A DNA stretch of 12,583 bases, from the NCBI GenBank assembly GCA_964354135.1, contig CAYGZA010000197.1:1-12583 (forward strand), written 5' to 3'. Numbering within the stretch: the stretch's first letter is position 1; each line of letters begins with the position of its first letter. This DNA is from CAYGZA01 sp964354135. GTDB taxonomy: Bacteria; Planctomycetota; Planctomycetia; Pirellulales; Thermoguttaceae. The notes under the pieces were generated by a model. That model did no database searches. It saw only the letters and a list, made by a program, of their open reading frames with translations, and was not told the DNA's origin. The translations under genes and the position numbers were made by a program. Of the stretch, positions 5,750 to 12,583 are shown piece after piece.

Positions 5750-8578
5750 ATGGTTCGCAGGCAGAGACGGTCACCAGACTCAGGAGGCGACGTTGCGGAA
5801 ACGCAGCCGAGTGGCACCGCCTCTGAACCTTCGGCACGGGCCGTCGTAGCGGCCGTAGCCGGGGTCGTGGCGGCTTGGATTGCCGCCGGTTCGGCGGGGC
5901 TCTTGGCGCATCCGCTGCGGCATGCGCTGGCGTGGCTGGGCCTGGCTGTGGTCCTGATCGCCGGATGGCCAAAGCAATTCCGCACTTGGCGGGAGCGTGC
6001 CATCCTCGCCGCGGCCGTGGTCTTCGCCCTTGTCCTGACAGTACCCGCCGCCGCTGCGTACAACGTCTTTGCCGTTGCGGTGGTGCTGGCGGTCCTGGCC
6101 CAGGCGCGGTCCGGACTGGATCGCCGCGCCCTGCTCATCACTGCCGTTGCCGTCACCGTCCTGGGCGTATTCCGGCTTGCGTGTGCGTCGATTGCCGCCG
6201 CGTGGCTCCTGGCCGATTGGGCGGGCCAGGCACTGGGCGGCGTCGCTTCGGCGATCGCCGGTAAGCCGATTTGGGTTGGGACGACGTTCGGCGGACTCGA
6301 TTTTCTCGTTCTCATGGCGGCCCTCTACGTCGGCTGGCTCGGCTTCACCGCGCCGCCGCGTTGGGGCCGAGCGGCTTGTGCTGCGGCCGCCGTTCTCGTC
6401 GGGCACTTGGGCTACCTGATGCTCTTGGCCTGCTCGCCCGACCTGGCGGCCGCGCTGCCGGTTCCACAACGTCCGCCGGAACCGAGTATCTACGTCCCGC
6501 CGCCCTGGTTTCTCAGCGATGCCCTCCGTACCCTCGTGCCCTGGAACCTGCCGGTGCTGGCGGCCCTGATCCATGCGGTGATTGCGGCCTGCATGTTCCG
6601 CTGGGCGAAGTGGCTCCCGCCCGGGGAAAACGCCTCAAGCCTCCAACGGCCCGATGCCGTCGCGGCCAAATCCGGACTGAGGACGGCCGTCGAGTGGGCC
6701 CCCCTCGCCCTGGCCCTGGCGATCCCCATGGTGACGACGCTATCGGCAGTGAACGGCGACCTGTCGGGCCGGAAAATCGTCGCCTACCAGCACGGCTCGC
6801 TCAATTGGGACAAGCCCGAACACGATAAGTTCGGCAAGGCTGCTGCCGGCCTGTACGGGATGCTCCCGACGCTGGTCGGCTGCCTCGGCGCGGAATTCAC
6901 CCGCTCCGAGGACTTGGCCCAGAAGGACCTGGCCGACGCCGACGTGCTCGTTCTCATCCACCCAACCGGATCCTGGCCTGAGGACCGCTTGCAGCGTGTG
7001 TGGGACTTCGTTCGTTCGGGCGGCTCGCTCCTGGTCGTGGCGGAACCCCGCGCGCTGGAAGGCGGTCAGACAAGCGCCTTCGACGAAGTGCTTGCTCCCA
7101 CAGCCATCCGAGTTTGCTTCGATACGGCGATCGCGGCGGCCGCCCATTGGCAGCACTCGCTGGACTGGATAGTCCATCCGGTGACCCACGGTCTAGGCGA
7201 TCAGGCAAACCGCTTTGCCCTAGCGGAGAGCGCCTCGCTGGCCGTCCGCTGGCCTGCCCGGCCTCTGTTGGTCGGCCGCTGGGGTTGGAGCGACCCCGGA
7301 AGCGACGCCGTCTTGACCGGACAGTACCGCTTCGACCCCGGGGAGCGGCTGGGCGACCTCGTCCTGGCCGCGGAGCAGCGGATCGGCCAAGGCACCGTGA
7401 TCGTGCTGGGCGATGCCTTCGCCCTGACGAACACCGGACGCCCAATCGGGTACGAGTTCACGGGGCGACTGCTTGGCTACTTGGCCTCCCGAACGAGCGG
7501 GCCACAAGCCTGGTGGCGGCAAGCGCTGGGACTTGTCGGCTGTGTGCTCCTCGTCGGGCTTCTGGCCTGGCCACTGGAGCCCGGCCGGCTGGCAGCGACG
7601 GTTGTGCTGTTGGCGACCGCCCTCGCGTTCTCCACGGCCGGCTACTGGGGGAGCAGGGTTTTTCCGGACAGCCGCGGCACGTCGCCCAACTGCGTCGCCT
7701 GCATCGACGCCTCGCACTTGGACGCCTTCAGCGGGTTGCCCTGGCTGGAGACCGGGCTAGCCGGCCTGCACCTGGCCGACGTCCCGGAGGACGACCCGCG
7801 CCTGAAGCGACTGCAGTGGGATGACGGCATCGCCGGGCTGGAGTTGAACTTGATGCGCAACGGCTGCTTGCCGATTCGCATCGGCGAGTTGACCCACGAG
7901 CAACTGAAGCGGGCGGGCATGTTGATTTCGATCGCGCCCTCGCGGGACTACTCTGCCGGCGAGCAGAAGGCGGTCCGGGCTTTTCTTGAGCGCGGCGGAA
8001 TATGGATTTGCACGGCCGGGGCCGATCGGGCCGGCCCGATGAACCGGATTCTTGCCGGCTTTGGGCTCAGCGTTCCGCCGTCTCACTTGCCCATGGGCGC
8101 CAAGGGTGTCGAACCGACACCCATCGGCCACCGTTGGACGCCCTACCTCAACCTGGAGAAGTACCGCGCCTACGTCATTTTCGACTCCGCCTGGCCGATA
8201 CGGTGCTCCGCCGAGAACGCGGAGGTGCTTGCCCGGGGTGACGGCGACGTGCCGATTGTCGTTTCCGTCCGCGTGGGGGAAGGGGCGATCGTTCTGATCG
8301 GCGACGGCGGCTTTGCGACGAACAAAAACCTGGAGAACGACGCGGGCCTTGTCGTCGACGGCGTCCGCGAAAACGCCGCCTTCTGGCGGTGGCTCATCGC
8401 CAGGTTGCGGGACCGGCAGGATTGGGTCCCGCCGGAACTCCCGCCGCCCAAGTCCGAAGCGGACGACGAAGCGGGAGGCAAGGCAGTCCAAGCCGAGAAG
8501 ACCCAGGCCCGGAAACTCCCCCCAAACGCCTCCAAGACAGCTCCCAAGCCCGCCCCCGGCAAGGAGGTGAGGCCATGA
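5750..8578 (+). CDS. Membrane protein with two DUF4350/GATase1-like domains (first of pair)
   Basis: The product is about 942 residues and I cannot name a function. Residues about 30-230 form several membrane spans; 341-576 form a Rossmann-like domain with ADVLVLIHPT (397-406), FVRSGGSLLVVAEP (420-433) and GQGTVIVLGDAFALTN (546-561). A transmembrane hairpin follows (about 590-630), then a second similar domain (644-886) with FLERGGIWICTAGA (745-758) and GEGAIVLIGDGGFATN (843-858). These resemble DUF4350/GldG-type GATase1-like domains; the nucleophile-elbow cysteine of true amidotransferases is not evident. The last 50 or so residues are rich in Pro, Lys and Ala. The start is uncertain: ATG at 5735 and 5750 both lack a Shine-Dalgarno, whereas a perfect AGGAGG at 5782-5787 precedes an in-frame GTT. 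The stop overlaps the next gene's start. Confidence 0.82.
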   Translation: MVRRQRRSPDSGGDVAETQPSGTASEPSARAVVAAVAGVVAAWIAAGSAGLLAHPLRHALAWLGLAVVLIAGWPKQFRTWRERAILAAAVVFALVLTVPAAAAYNVFAVAVVLAVLAQARSGLDRRALLITAVAVTVLGVFRLACASIAAAWLLADWAGQALGGVASAIAGKPIWVGTTFGGLDFLVLMAALYVGWLGFTAPPRWGRAACAAAAVLVGHLGYLMLLACSPDLAAALPVPQRPPEPSIYVPPPWFLSDALRTLVPWNLPVLAALIHAVIAACMFRWAKWLPPGENASSLQRPDAVAAKSGLRTAVEWAPLALALAIPMVTTLSAVNGDLSGRKIVAYQHGSLNWDKPEHDKFGKAAAGLYGMLPTLVGCLGAEFTRSEDLAQKDLADADVLVLIHPTGSWPEDRLQRVWDFVRSGGSLLVVAEPRALEGGQTSAFDEVLAPTAIRVCFDTAIAAAAHWQHSLDWIVHPVTHGLGDQANRFALAESASLAVRWPARPLLVGRWGWSDPGSDAVLTGQYRFDPGERLGDLVLAAEQRIGQGTVIVLGDAFALTNTGRPIGYEFTGRLLGYLASRTSGPQAWWRQALGLVGCVLLVGLLAWPLEPGRLAATVVLLATALAFSTAGYWGSRVFPDSRGTSPNCVACIDASHLDAFSGLPWLETGLAGLHLADVPEDDPRLKRLQWDDGIAGLELNLMRNGCLPIRIGELTHEQLKRAGMLISIAPSRDYSAGEQKAVRAFLERGGIWICTAGADRAGPMNRILAGFGLSVPPSHLPMGAKGVEPTPIGHRWTPYLNLEKYRAYVIFDSAWPIRCSAENAEVLARGDGDVPIVVSVRVGEGAIVLIGDGGFATNKNLENDAGLVVDGVRENAAFWRWLIARLRDRQDWVPPELPPPKSEADDEAGGKAVQAEKTQARKLPPNASKTAPKPAPGKEVRP
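8561..8570 (+). promoter_or_regulatory. Full-consensus Shine-Dalgarno at a gene overlap
   Basis: AAGGAGGTGA lies four bases before the ATG at 8575 inside the end of the upstream gene. It decides the start of the second gene against an in-frame start 62 codons upstream. The ATGA overlap (8575-8578) indicates coupled translation of the pair. Confidence 0.85.
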
Positions 8579-11184
8579 TGCGGGCCTGGATCGGACTGGC
8601 CTTGCTGGGGTGCTCCTGGCTGCTCGGGCTCGGCTACTATCGGCCTGCAAGTTGGATTGCCTGGTCGGTCGTGGTGGTCCTGGGCTCCCTGCTGTTGGCC
8701 GGGGCGCCGCTGCGGCTGCCCGGTCGGCGGGAGAGCGGCTGGGCCGTGGCCCTGCTCGTGCCGGCGGTGTGGTGGATGCCTTGGCCGTATCGGGCAGCGC
8801 CTTTGGCAATCGCGGCCGGCTTGGTCCTGCACGCGGCCCCCATTCCGCGACGTTGGCCCGCGCCGCTGGGACGCGGGGCCGTTTCCGCCGGGCTCGTCCT
8901 TCTGGTGCAGTCGCTCGCACTCTGGGCCTACGAGTGCCGCACGGCGCAGTCGCACGAGTTGCCCTGGCCGCTGCCCGACTTGCTCGGTGCCGTCACCGGC
9001 CTCTTGGGCCTCGACGTGGCGGTCGACGGCACCGCGCTGGCCGTGTCCACGCTTCGCGAGGTGCAGCGGGTCGGGGCGACCTGGGAACTCCTGCTCGACC
9101 CGGCGACGCTGGCCTTTCTTGTCGGCGGGTTGGCGCTCTTGGGCTGCACCGCCACGAGTCTCTTGCCGCCGGGCGAGCGCTGGATGGGATGGCTCCGGGC
9201 GGCGCGAATGCTGACGCTGGGGGTCGTCGTCTGGATGCCGCTACGTGCCGGGCTGCTGATCGCGCTCTTGGCACACCGCGTCGTCCGCTCGGACGGCACG
9301 GCACGCTTGAATCTGATGGATCAGTTCTTCAGTCCTTGGGTGAATCTGGGACTCTTGGCCGCGCCGGTCCTGCTGGCGTGGTGGTGGGTGCCGGCGCCAA
9401 GGGGCGATCCGCCCGGCACGCCGGAATCCACCGCGGCCGCGACGGGAAGACATCGGAAAGGGTGGTACTATCCCGCGTCGCTTGCGGCAGTACTGGCGGC
9501 CGCCGCGGTCTTCGCGACGGCGTTCTACTGGCGCCCGGCGGGCCGAAAACTGGAGGGCCGGGTGAAGGTCGTCGAGCGGCATTCCACCTGGGAGCCGACC
9601 TCGCCCTCCTACGACACCACGCATTTCGGTGAAGACGCTTCGTACACCTACGCCGCGATCTACGATTACTGCTCCGGGTTCTACGCCATGTCCCGGCTGC
9701 CGGAATCTCAAGAGATCGACGACCAAGGACTGAGTGCCTGCGACGTCCTGGTCATTAAGACGCCCACCGCCCCATACTCATCCGAGGAGATCAAGGCGAT
9801 TCACCGCTTCGTCGAGCGGGGCGGCGGCCTGCTGCTGATCGGCGAACACACCAACTTCAAGACATCCACCAGCATCCTGAACGGCATCACCGAGCACTTC
9901 GGCTTCAAGTACCGCCACGACCTCCTGTTCTCGATCGGCGACCCGTACAACCAATGGTACGAGCCTCCCGCCGTGCCGCATCCGGTGGTCCAGCACGTGC
10001 CGCGCATGGCGTTTGCCGTTTCCTGCTCGATCGACCCGGGCAATAGCCCGGGAGAGGCCGTGATCCGCAGCACCGGGTTGTGGAGCCTGCCGCCGAATTA
10101 CCGCGTTTCCAACTGGTTCCCCGAAGCCGAATACCGGGCCGACATGCGCTACGGCGCGTTCATCCAGCTCTGGGCCACGACCTCCGGCCGCGGGCGCGTC
10201 CTGGCATGGACCGATTCGACGATCTTCTCCAACTTCTGCACCTTCCAGCCAGGCAAGGCGGAAATGATGCTGGGGATGCTCCAGTGGCTCAATCGCCGCA
10301 GCATCATGGACCGGGCCTGGGTGCGATGGACGTTCCGCGGGGTGCTCGGCTTGATGGGACTTGCGCTTCTGGCGGTCGGATGGTACTGGGCTCAGCGAGG
10401 CTGCACCCCCGGGCTGTTGCTCTTGGCGGCGGCTCTGTTGGGCTGGAGCGCCGCTTCGGCGGCCGTCGCCTGCGTCCATCGCACGGCCATGCCCCCGCCG
10501 GAGCCGGCGGACTCGATGTTTCGGGTGGTGATCGACCGCACGGTCTCCGACGTGCCCCTGGCCCTCGGCGCCTACAATGAGGACAAGGAAGGTGCCGGTT
10601 ACGGCTTGCTCGAGCAATGGATCCCGCGGCTGGGCTACTTTACGATGCGCCGCACCGGTCGCGAGGCGTTCGGCGGCCAGATGCTCGTGGTGATTTGCCC
10701 GCGACGATCCGTCAGCCGGGAGTTCCGCGAAGGGCTCCAGCGTTACGTGGCGGGCGGAGGGAGACTGCTGGTGATCGACTCCCCGGACAGTGCCGGTTCT
10801 ACCGCCAACAGCCTCCTGTGGCCCTTCGGCTTGGCCGTCAGCCATGCGGACAGCCGAGAAGGCGAGTTGGCCCTGAGCCGAGGCGGGCCGGGCATTCCGG
10901 TTTCGGCCGCGTGCCGGGTCTCGGGCGGGACCCCGCTGGCATGGGTGGGGGATATGCCTGTGGCCGCCAGGACGGCCTACGATGGCGGGGCCGTAATGGC
11001 CATCGGGTTCGGCTCTGCCCTGAACGATGCCGCGTTGGGTTTTAACTGGATGGCGGAGCCGGACGTCGACGCCTTGACCCGCAGCGATCTTCTATTCGCC
11101 CTGGTCCGCGCCTTGGCTACCGGCCGGCCGATCATCCAGCCCTCGCCCCGCTCGACAGCGTCCCCAAAAGAGGGGGCTAAGTAG
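8575..11184 (+). CDS. Membrane protein with two DUF4350/GATase1-like domains (second of pair)
   Basis: The 869-residue product repeats the layout of its upstream neighbour. A hydrophobic N-terminal part (1-275, several spans, plus another at about 299-318) precedes a first Rossmann-like domain (329-575) with CDVLVIKTPT (389-398), FVERGGGLLLIGEH (412-425) and GRGRVLAWTDSTIFSN (538-553). A transmembrane hairpin (about 589-633) leads to a second domain (649-850) with QMLVVICPRR (702-711), YVAGGGRLLVIDSP (724-737) and a GGAVMAIGFG strand. WEPTSPSYDTTHFG (339-352) corresponds to WDKPEHDKFG in the first protein, supporting paralogy. No catalytic triad is apparent, so ligand binding or a structural role is as likely as enzymatic activity. 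Both proteins probably act together at the inner membrane. The start at 8575 is firm. Confidence 0.87.
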   Translation: MMRAWIGLALLGCSWLLGLGYYRPASWIAWSVVVVLGSLLLAGAPLRLPGRRESGWAVALLVPAVWWMPWPYRAAPLAIAAGLVLHAAPIPRRWPAPLGRGAVSAGLVLLVQSLALWAYECRTAQSHELPWPLPDLLGAVTGLLGLDVAVDGTALAVSTLREVQRVGATWELLLDPATLAFLVGGLALLGCTATSLLPPGERWMGWLRAARMLTLGVVVWMPLRAGLLIALLAHRVVRSDGTARLNLMDQFFSPWVNLGLLAAPVLLAWWWVPAPRGDPPGTPESTAAATGRHRKGWYYPASLAAVLAAAAVFATAFYWRPAGRKLEGRVKVVERHSTWEPTSPSYDTTHFGEDASYTYAAIYDYCSGFYAMSRLPESQEIDDQGLSACDVLVIKTPTAPYSSEEIKAIHRFVERGGGLLLIGEHTNFKTSTSILNGITEHFGFKYRHDLLFSIGDPYNQWYEPPAVPHPVVQHVPRMAFAVSCSIDPGNSPGEAVIRSTGLWSLPPNYRVSNWFPEAEYRADMRYGAFIQLWATTSGRGRVLAWTDSTIFSNFCTFQPGKAEMMLGMLQWLNRRSIMDRAWVRWTFRGVLGLMGLALLAVGWYWAQRGCTPGLLLLAAALLGWSAASAAVACVHRTAMPPPEPADSMFRVVIDRTVSDVPLALGAYNEDKEGAGYGLLEQWIPRLGYFTMRRTGREAFGGQMLVVICPRRSVSREFREGLQRYVAGGGRLLVIDSPDSAGSTANSLLWPFGLAVSHADSREGELALSRGGPGIPVSAACRVSGGTPLAWVGDMPVAARTAYDGGAVMAIGFGSALNDAALGFNWMAEPDVDALTRSDLLFALVRALATGRPIIQPSPRSTASPKEGAK

Positions 11185-11229
11185 CGGATGCGCCCAGGGT
11201 CAATAGCCAGTATCCAGCGTAAAGGATGC

Positions 11230-11238
11230 TGCTATAAT
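11230..11238 (+). promoter_or_regulatory. Extended -10 promoter of the hemerythrin gene
   Basis: TGCTATAAT is a perfect extended -10 element (TGn then TATAAT at 11233-11238). No good -35 hexamer is visible, as is usual for this class. The expected leader before the ATG at 11345 is about 100 bases. Confidence 0.6.
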
Positions 11239-11344
11239 GCGTTATCCGCGGCGCGCCCATCGCCGGGCCGCTTGTGTTTGGAGCAATCGAGCGGCCTAAC
11301 GGCGAGCGACCCAGGCGTCGCGGCACCAGCGATTGGACGCTCCC

Positions 11345-11797
11345 ATGAGGATTCTGCAGGGTTCAGGGTTCGAGGCCTACGAAGCCGTCCTGGCTGAGCA
11401 CCAGGAACTGCGGCTGCTGTTGGCGAAGATCGACGAGGCCCTTGCGCAGCGCACAGCAACCTACGACGCGGTCGTCGAGATGTTGGGGCTGCTGGGCGAT
11501 CGCCTGGTCAAACACTTCGCGATGGAGGAGCACGGGGGCTATTTCGCCGAGGCCCTCAGTCACGCCCCCCAGTTGATCTCCAAAGCCAATCGGCTGCTGG
11601 AGCAGCATCCCGCGATGCGTGCCAAGACCCAGGGCCTGGTCGTGAAGATCGAGCCCTGCCAGACGGCCGGCGAGGACTGGTGGAACCAGACGGCCGAGCG
11701 CTTTCGCGCGTTCCGCGAGGAACTCCTCAAACACGAATCTCGCGAAAACGCCCTCCTCCAAGAGGCTTATACCCGGGACCTGGGGGCGAAAGATTGA
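11345..11797 (+). CDS. Hemerythrin-like (HHE) domain protein
   Basis: The 150-residue product is a four-helix hemerythrin-like protein. It has the spaced ligands H19, H57, E61, H88, H130 and E134, with the paired signatures HFAMEE (57-62) and HESRE (130-134). These fit a di-iron (or other metal) centre of the HHE cation-binding family, whose members bind oxygen or respond to oxygen, nitric oxide or iron. No membrane span, signal peptide or output domain is attached, so it is a cytoplasmic single-domain protein. The ATG at 11345 is chosen; the frame is open four codons further upstream to a TTG. No strong Shine-Dalgarno is visible. It lies between the paired membrane protein genes and cysK, and both it and cysK appear to have their own promoters. 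Exact role is not determinable. Confidence 0.88.
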   Translation: MRILQGSGFEAYEAVLAEHQELRLLLAKIDEALAQRTATYDAVVEMLGLLGDRLVKHFAMEEHGGYFAEALSHAPQLISKANRLLEQHPAMRAKTQGLVVKIEPCQTAGEDWWNQTAERFRAFREELLKHESRENALLQEAYTRDLGAKD

Positions 11798-11798
11798 G

Positions 11799-11827
11799 TT
11801 GACCATGTTTGGAAAGATCATTACAAT
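11799..11827 (+). promoter_or_regulatory. Promoter of cysK
   Basis: TTGACC (11799-11804) and TACAAT (11822-11827) each match five of six consensus bases and are separated by 17 bases. Transcription should start near 11834 and leave a leader of about 99 bases. The -35 begins one base after the hemerythrin stop codon. Confidence 0.7.
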
Positions 11828-11932
11828 TCCACGGGGTGCGTGATACGCGGTGGGAGCTTCTGGGTGTAAGCACTGCCGCGATCTGCTGCCTCGGGAGACG
11901 AGTTCGGGAGTTCGAGAGAAGGAAGGTCGGTA

Positions 11933-12583
11933 ATGTCAGCAGCTTCTTCAGGCCGAGTCTTCGAAGATGTGATCGGGTGCATCGGCAACACCCCTTTGGT
12001 GCGGCTTCGCCGAACGGCCGAAGGTTGTGTCGCCACGGTGCTCTGCAAGATGGAGAGTTACAATCCCCTCTGGAGCGTCAAGGATCGGATTGCCCAGTCG
12101 ATGATCGAGGCGGCCGAGCAGCGGGGTCTCATCAAGGATGGCACGGTGATCATCGAGCCGACCAGCGGCAATACGGGAATTGGCTTGGCGTTCGTCTGTG
12201 CCGCGAGGGGCTATAAGCTGGTGGTTACCATGCCCGAGAGCATGAGTCTTGAGCGAAGGCGGATGCTCAAGGCCCTCGGGGCGGAGCTGATCCTCACGCC
12301 GGCGGCCGAGGGTATGCCCGGAGCCGTCAGAAAGGCCGAGGAGCTGGCGGCCCAAGACCCGAACTACTACATCCCGCAGCAGTTCAAGAACCCCGCCAAT
12401 CCTGACGTCCATCGCAAGACGACGGCCGAGGAGATCTGGCGCGACACCGAGGGGCGGGTCGATATCGTCGTTTCCGGCGTGGGAACGGGGGGGACGATCA
12501 CGGGGGTCGGTGAGGTGCTGAAGTCTCGGAAGCCGGGCGTCGCCATGGTGGCGGTCGAGCCGGCCAACAGCCCGGTGATCACG
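11933..12583 (+). CDS. cysK: Cysteine synthase A (O-acetylserine sulfhydrylase), 3' end outside window
   Basis: The visible 217 residues are the N-terminal two thirds of a PLP-dependent cysteine synthase, which makes cysteine from O-acetylserine and sulfide. The protein starts MSAASSGRVFEDVIGCIGNTPLVRL. The PLP lysine is K50 in NPLWSVKDRIA, the substrate-binding loop is TSGNT (77-81), PESMSLERR follows at 101-109, the QQFKNPANP segment is at 149-157, and the phosphate-binding GTGGT is at 184-188. The reading frame is open to the right edge, so the gene is cut by the window and not broken. The start at 11933 has GGAAGG six bases upstream. Distinguishing CysK from CysM or a cystathionine beta-synthase core needs the missing C-terminus, but the motifs favour CysK. 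The NPLWS spelling replaces the commoner NPGGS. Confidence 0.95.
   Translation, partial: MSAASSGRVFEDVIGCIGNTPLVRLRRTAEGCVATVLCKMESYNPLWSVKDRIAQSMIEAAEQRGLIKDGTVIIEPTSGNTGIGLAFVCAARGYKLVVTMPESMSLERRRMLKALGAELILTPAAEGMPGAVRKAEELAAQDPNYYIPQQFKNPANPDVHRKTTAEEIWRDTEGRVDIVVSGVGTGGTITGVGEVLKSRKPGVAMVAVEPANSPVIT

Noticed and set aside
7757..8920. Open frame of 387 codons on the minus strand across the junction of the paired membrane protein genes
   Set aside because: Low-complexity Arg/Pro/Ala-rich translation and full overlap with two real genes mark it as a shadow.
9778..10845. Open frame of 355 codons on the minus strand
   Set aside because: It is antisense to the second paired membrane protein gene and its translation is His/Arg/Gln-rich with no recognisable domain.

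Overview
The window is GC-rich, bacterial and densely coded, with nine genes supported by the sequence. Several traits point to a Planctomycetota-like genome, probably Pirellulales or a relative: an Uma2-family nuclease, a Tat-exported sugar isomerase-like TIM barrel, large multi-domain membrane proteins with DUF4350/GATase1-like modules, and short dispersed repeats between genes. This assignment is an inference from gene content. No rRNA, tRNA or CRISPR array is visible.

Left part (1-2314): an Uma2-family nuclease gene on the minus strand lies between two inverted copies of a short GC-rich repeat. A 14-bp tandem repeat follows, then a NarL/LuxR-type response regulator, also on the minus strand. 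A 426-bp non-coding stretch separates this regulator from a divergently oriented NtrC-type sigma-54 activator (2315-3697). Neither regulator has a histidine kinase gene nearby.

Middle (3756-5467): a compact higBA-type toxin-antitoxin operon, toxin first, has a near-consensus promoter whose predicted transcription start falls on the toxin start codon. It converges with a gene on the minus strand for a Tat-signal sugar phosphate isomerase/epimerase-like protein.

Right-centre (5635-11184): this is the most interesting part. Two translationally coupled genes (ATGA overlap behind a full-consensus Shine-Dalgarno) encode large membrane proteins of about 942 and 869 residues with the same layout: an N-terminal multi-span membrane domain, a Rossmann-like DUF4350/GATase1-like domain, a transmembrane hairpin, and a second such domain. 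The N-terminal membrane parts recall exosortase/archaeosortase topology but have no cysteine at the expected catalytic position. Function is unknown; a heteromeric membrane complex with four ligand-binding-type domains is a reasonable hypothesis.

Right end (11233-12583): a hemerythrin-like di-iron protein behind an extended -10 promoter is followed by cysteine synthase (cysK), which has its own strong sigma-70-type promoter and runs off the right edge of the window.
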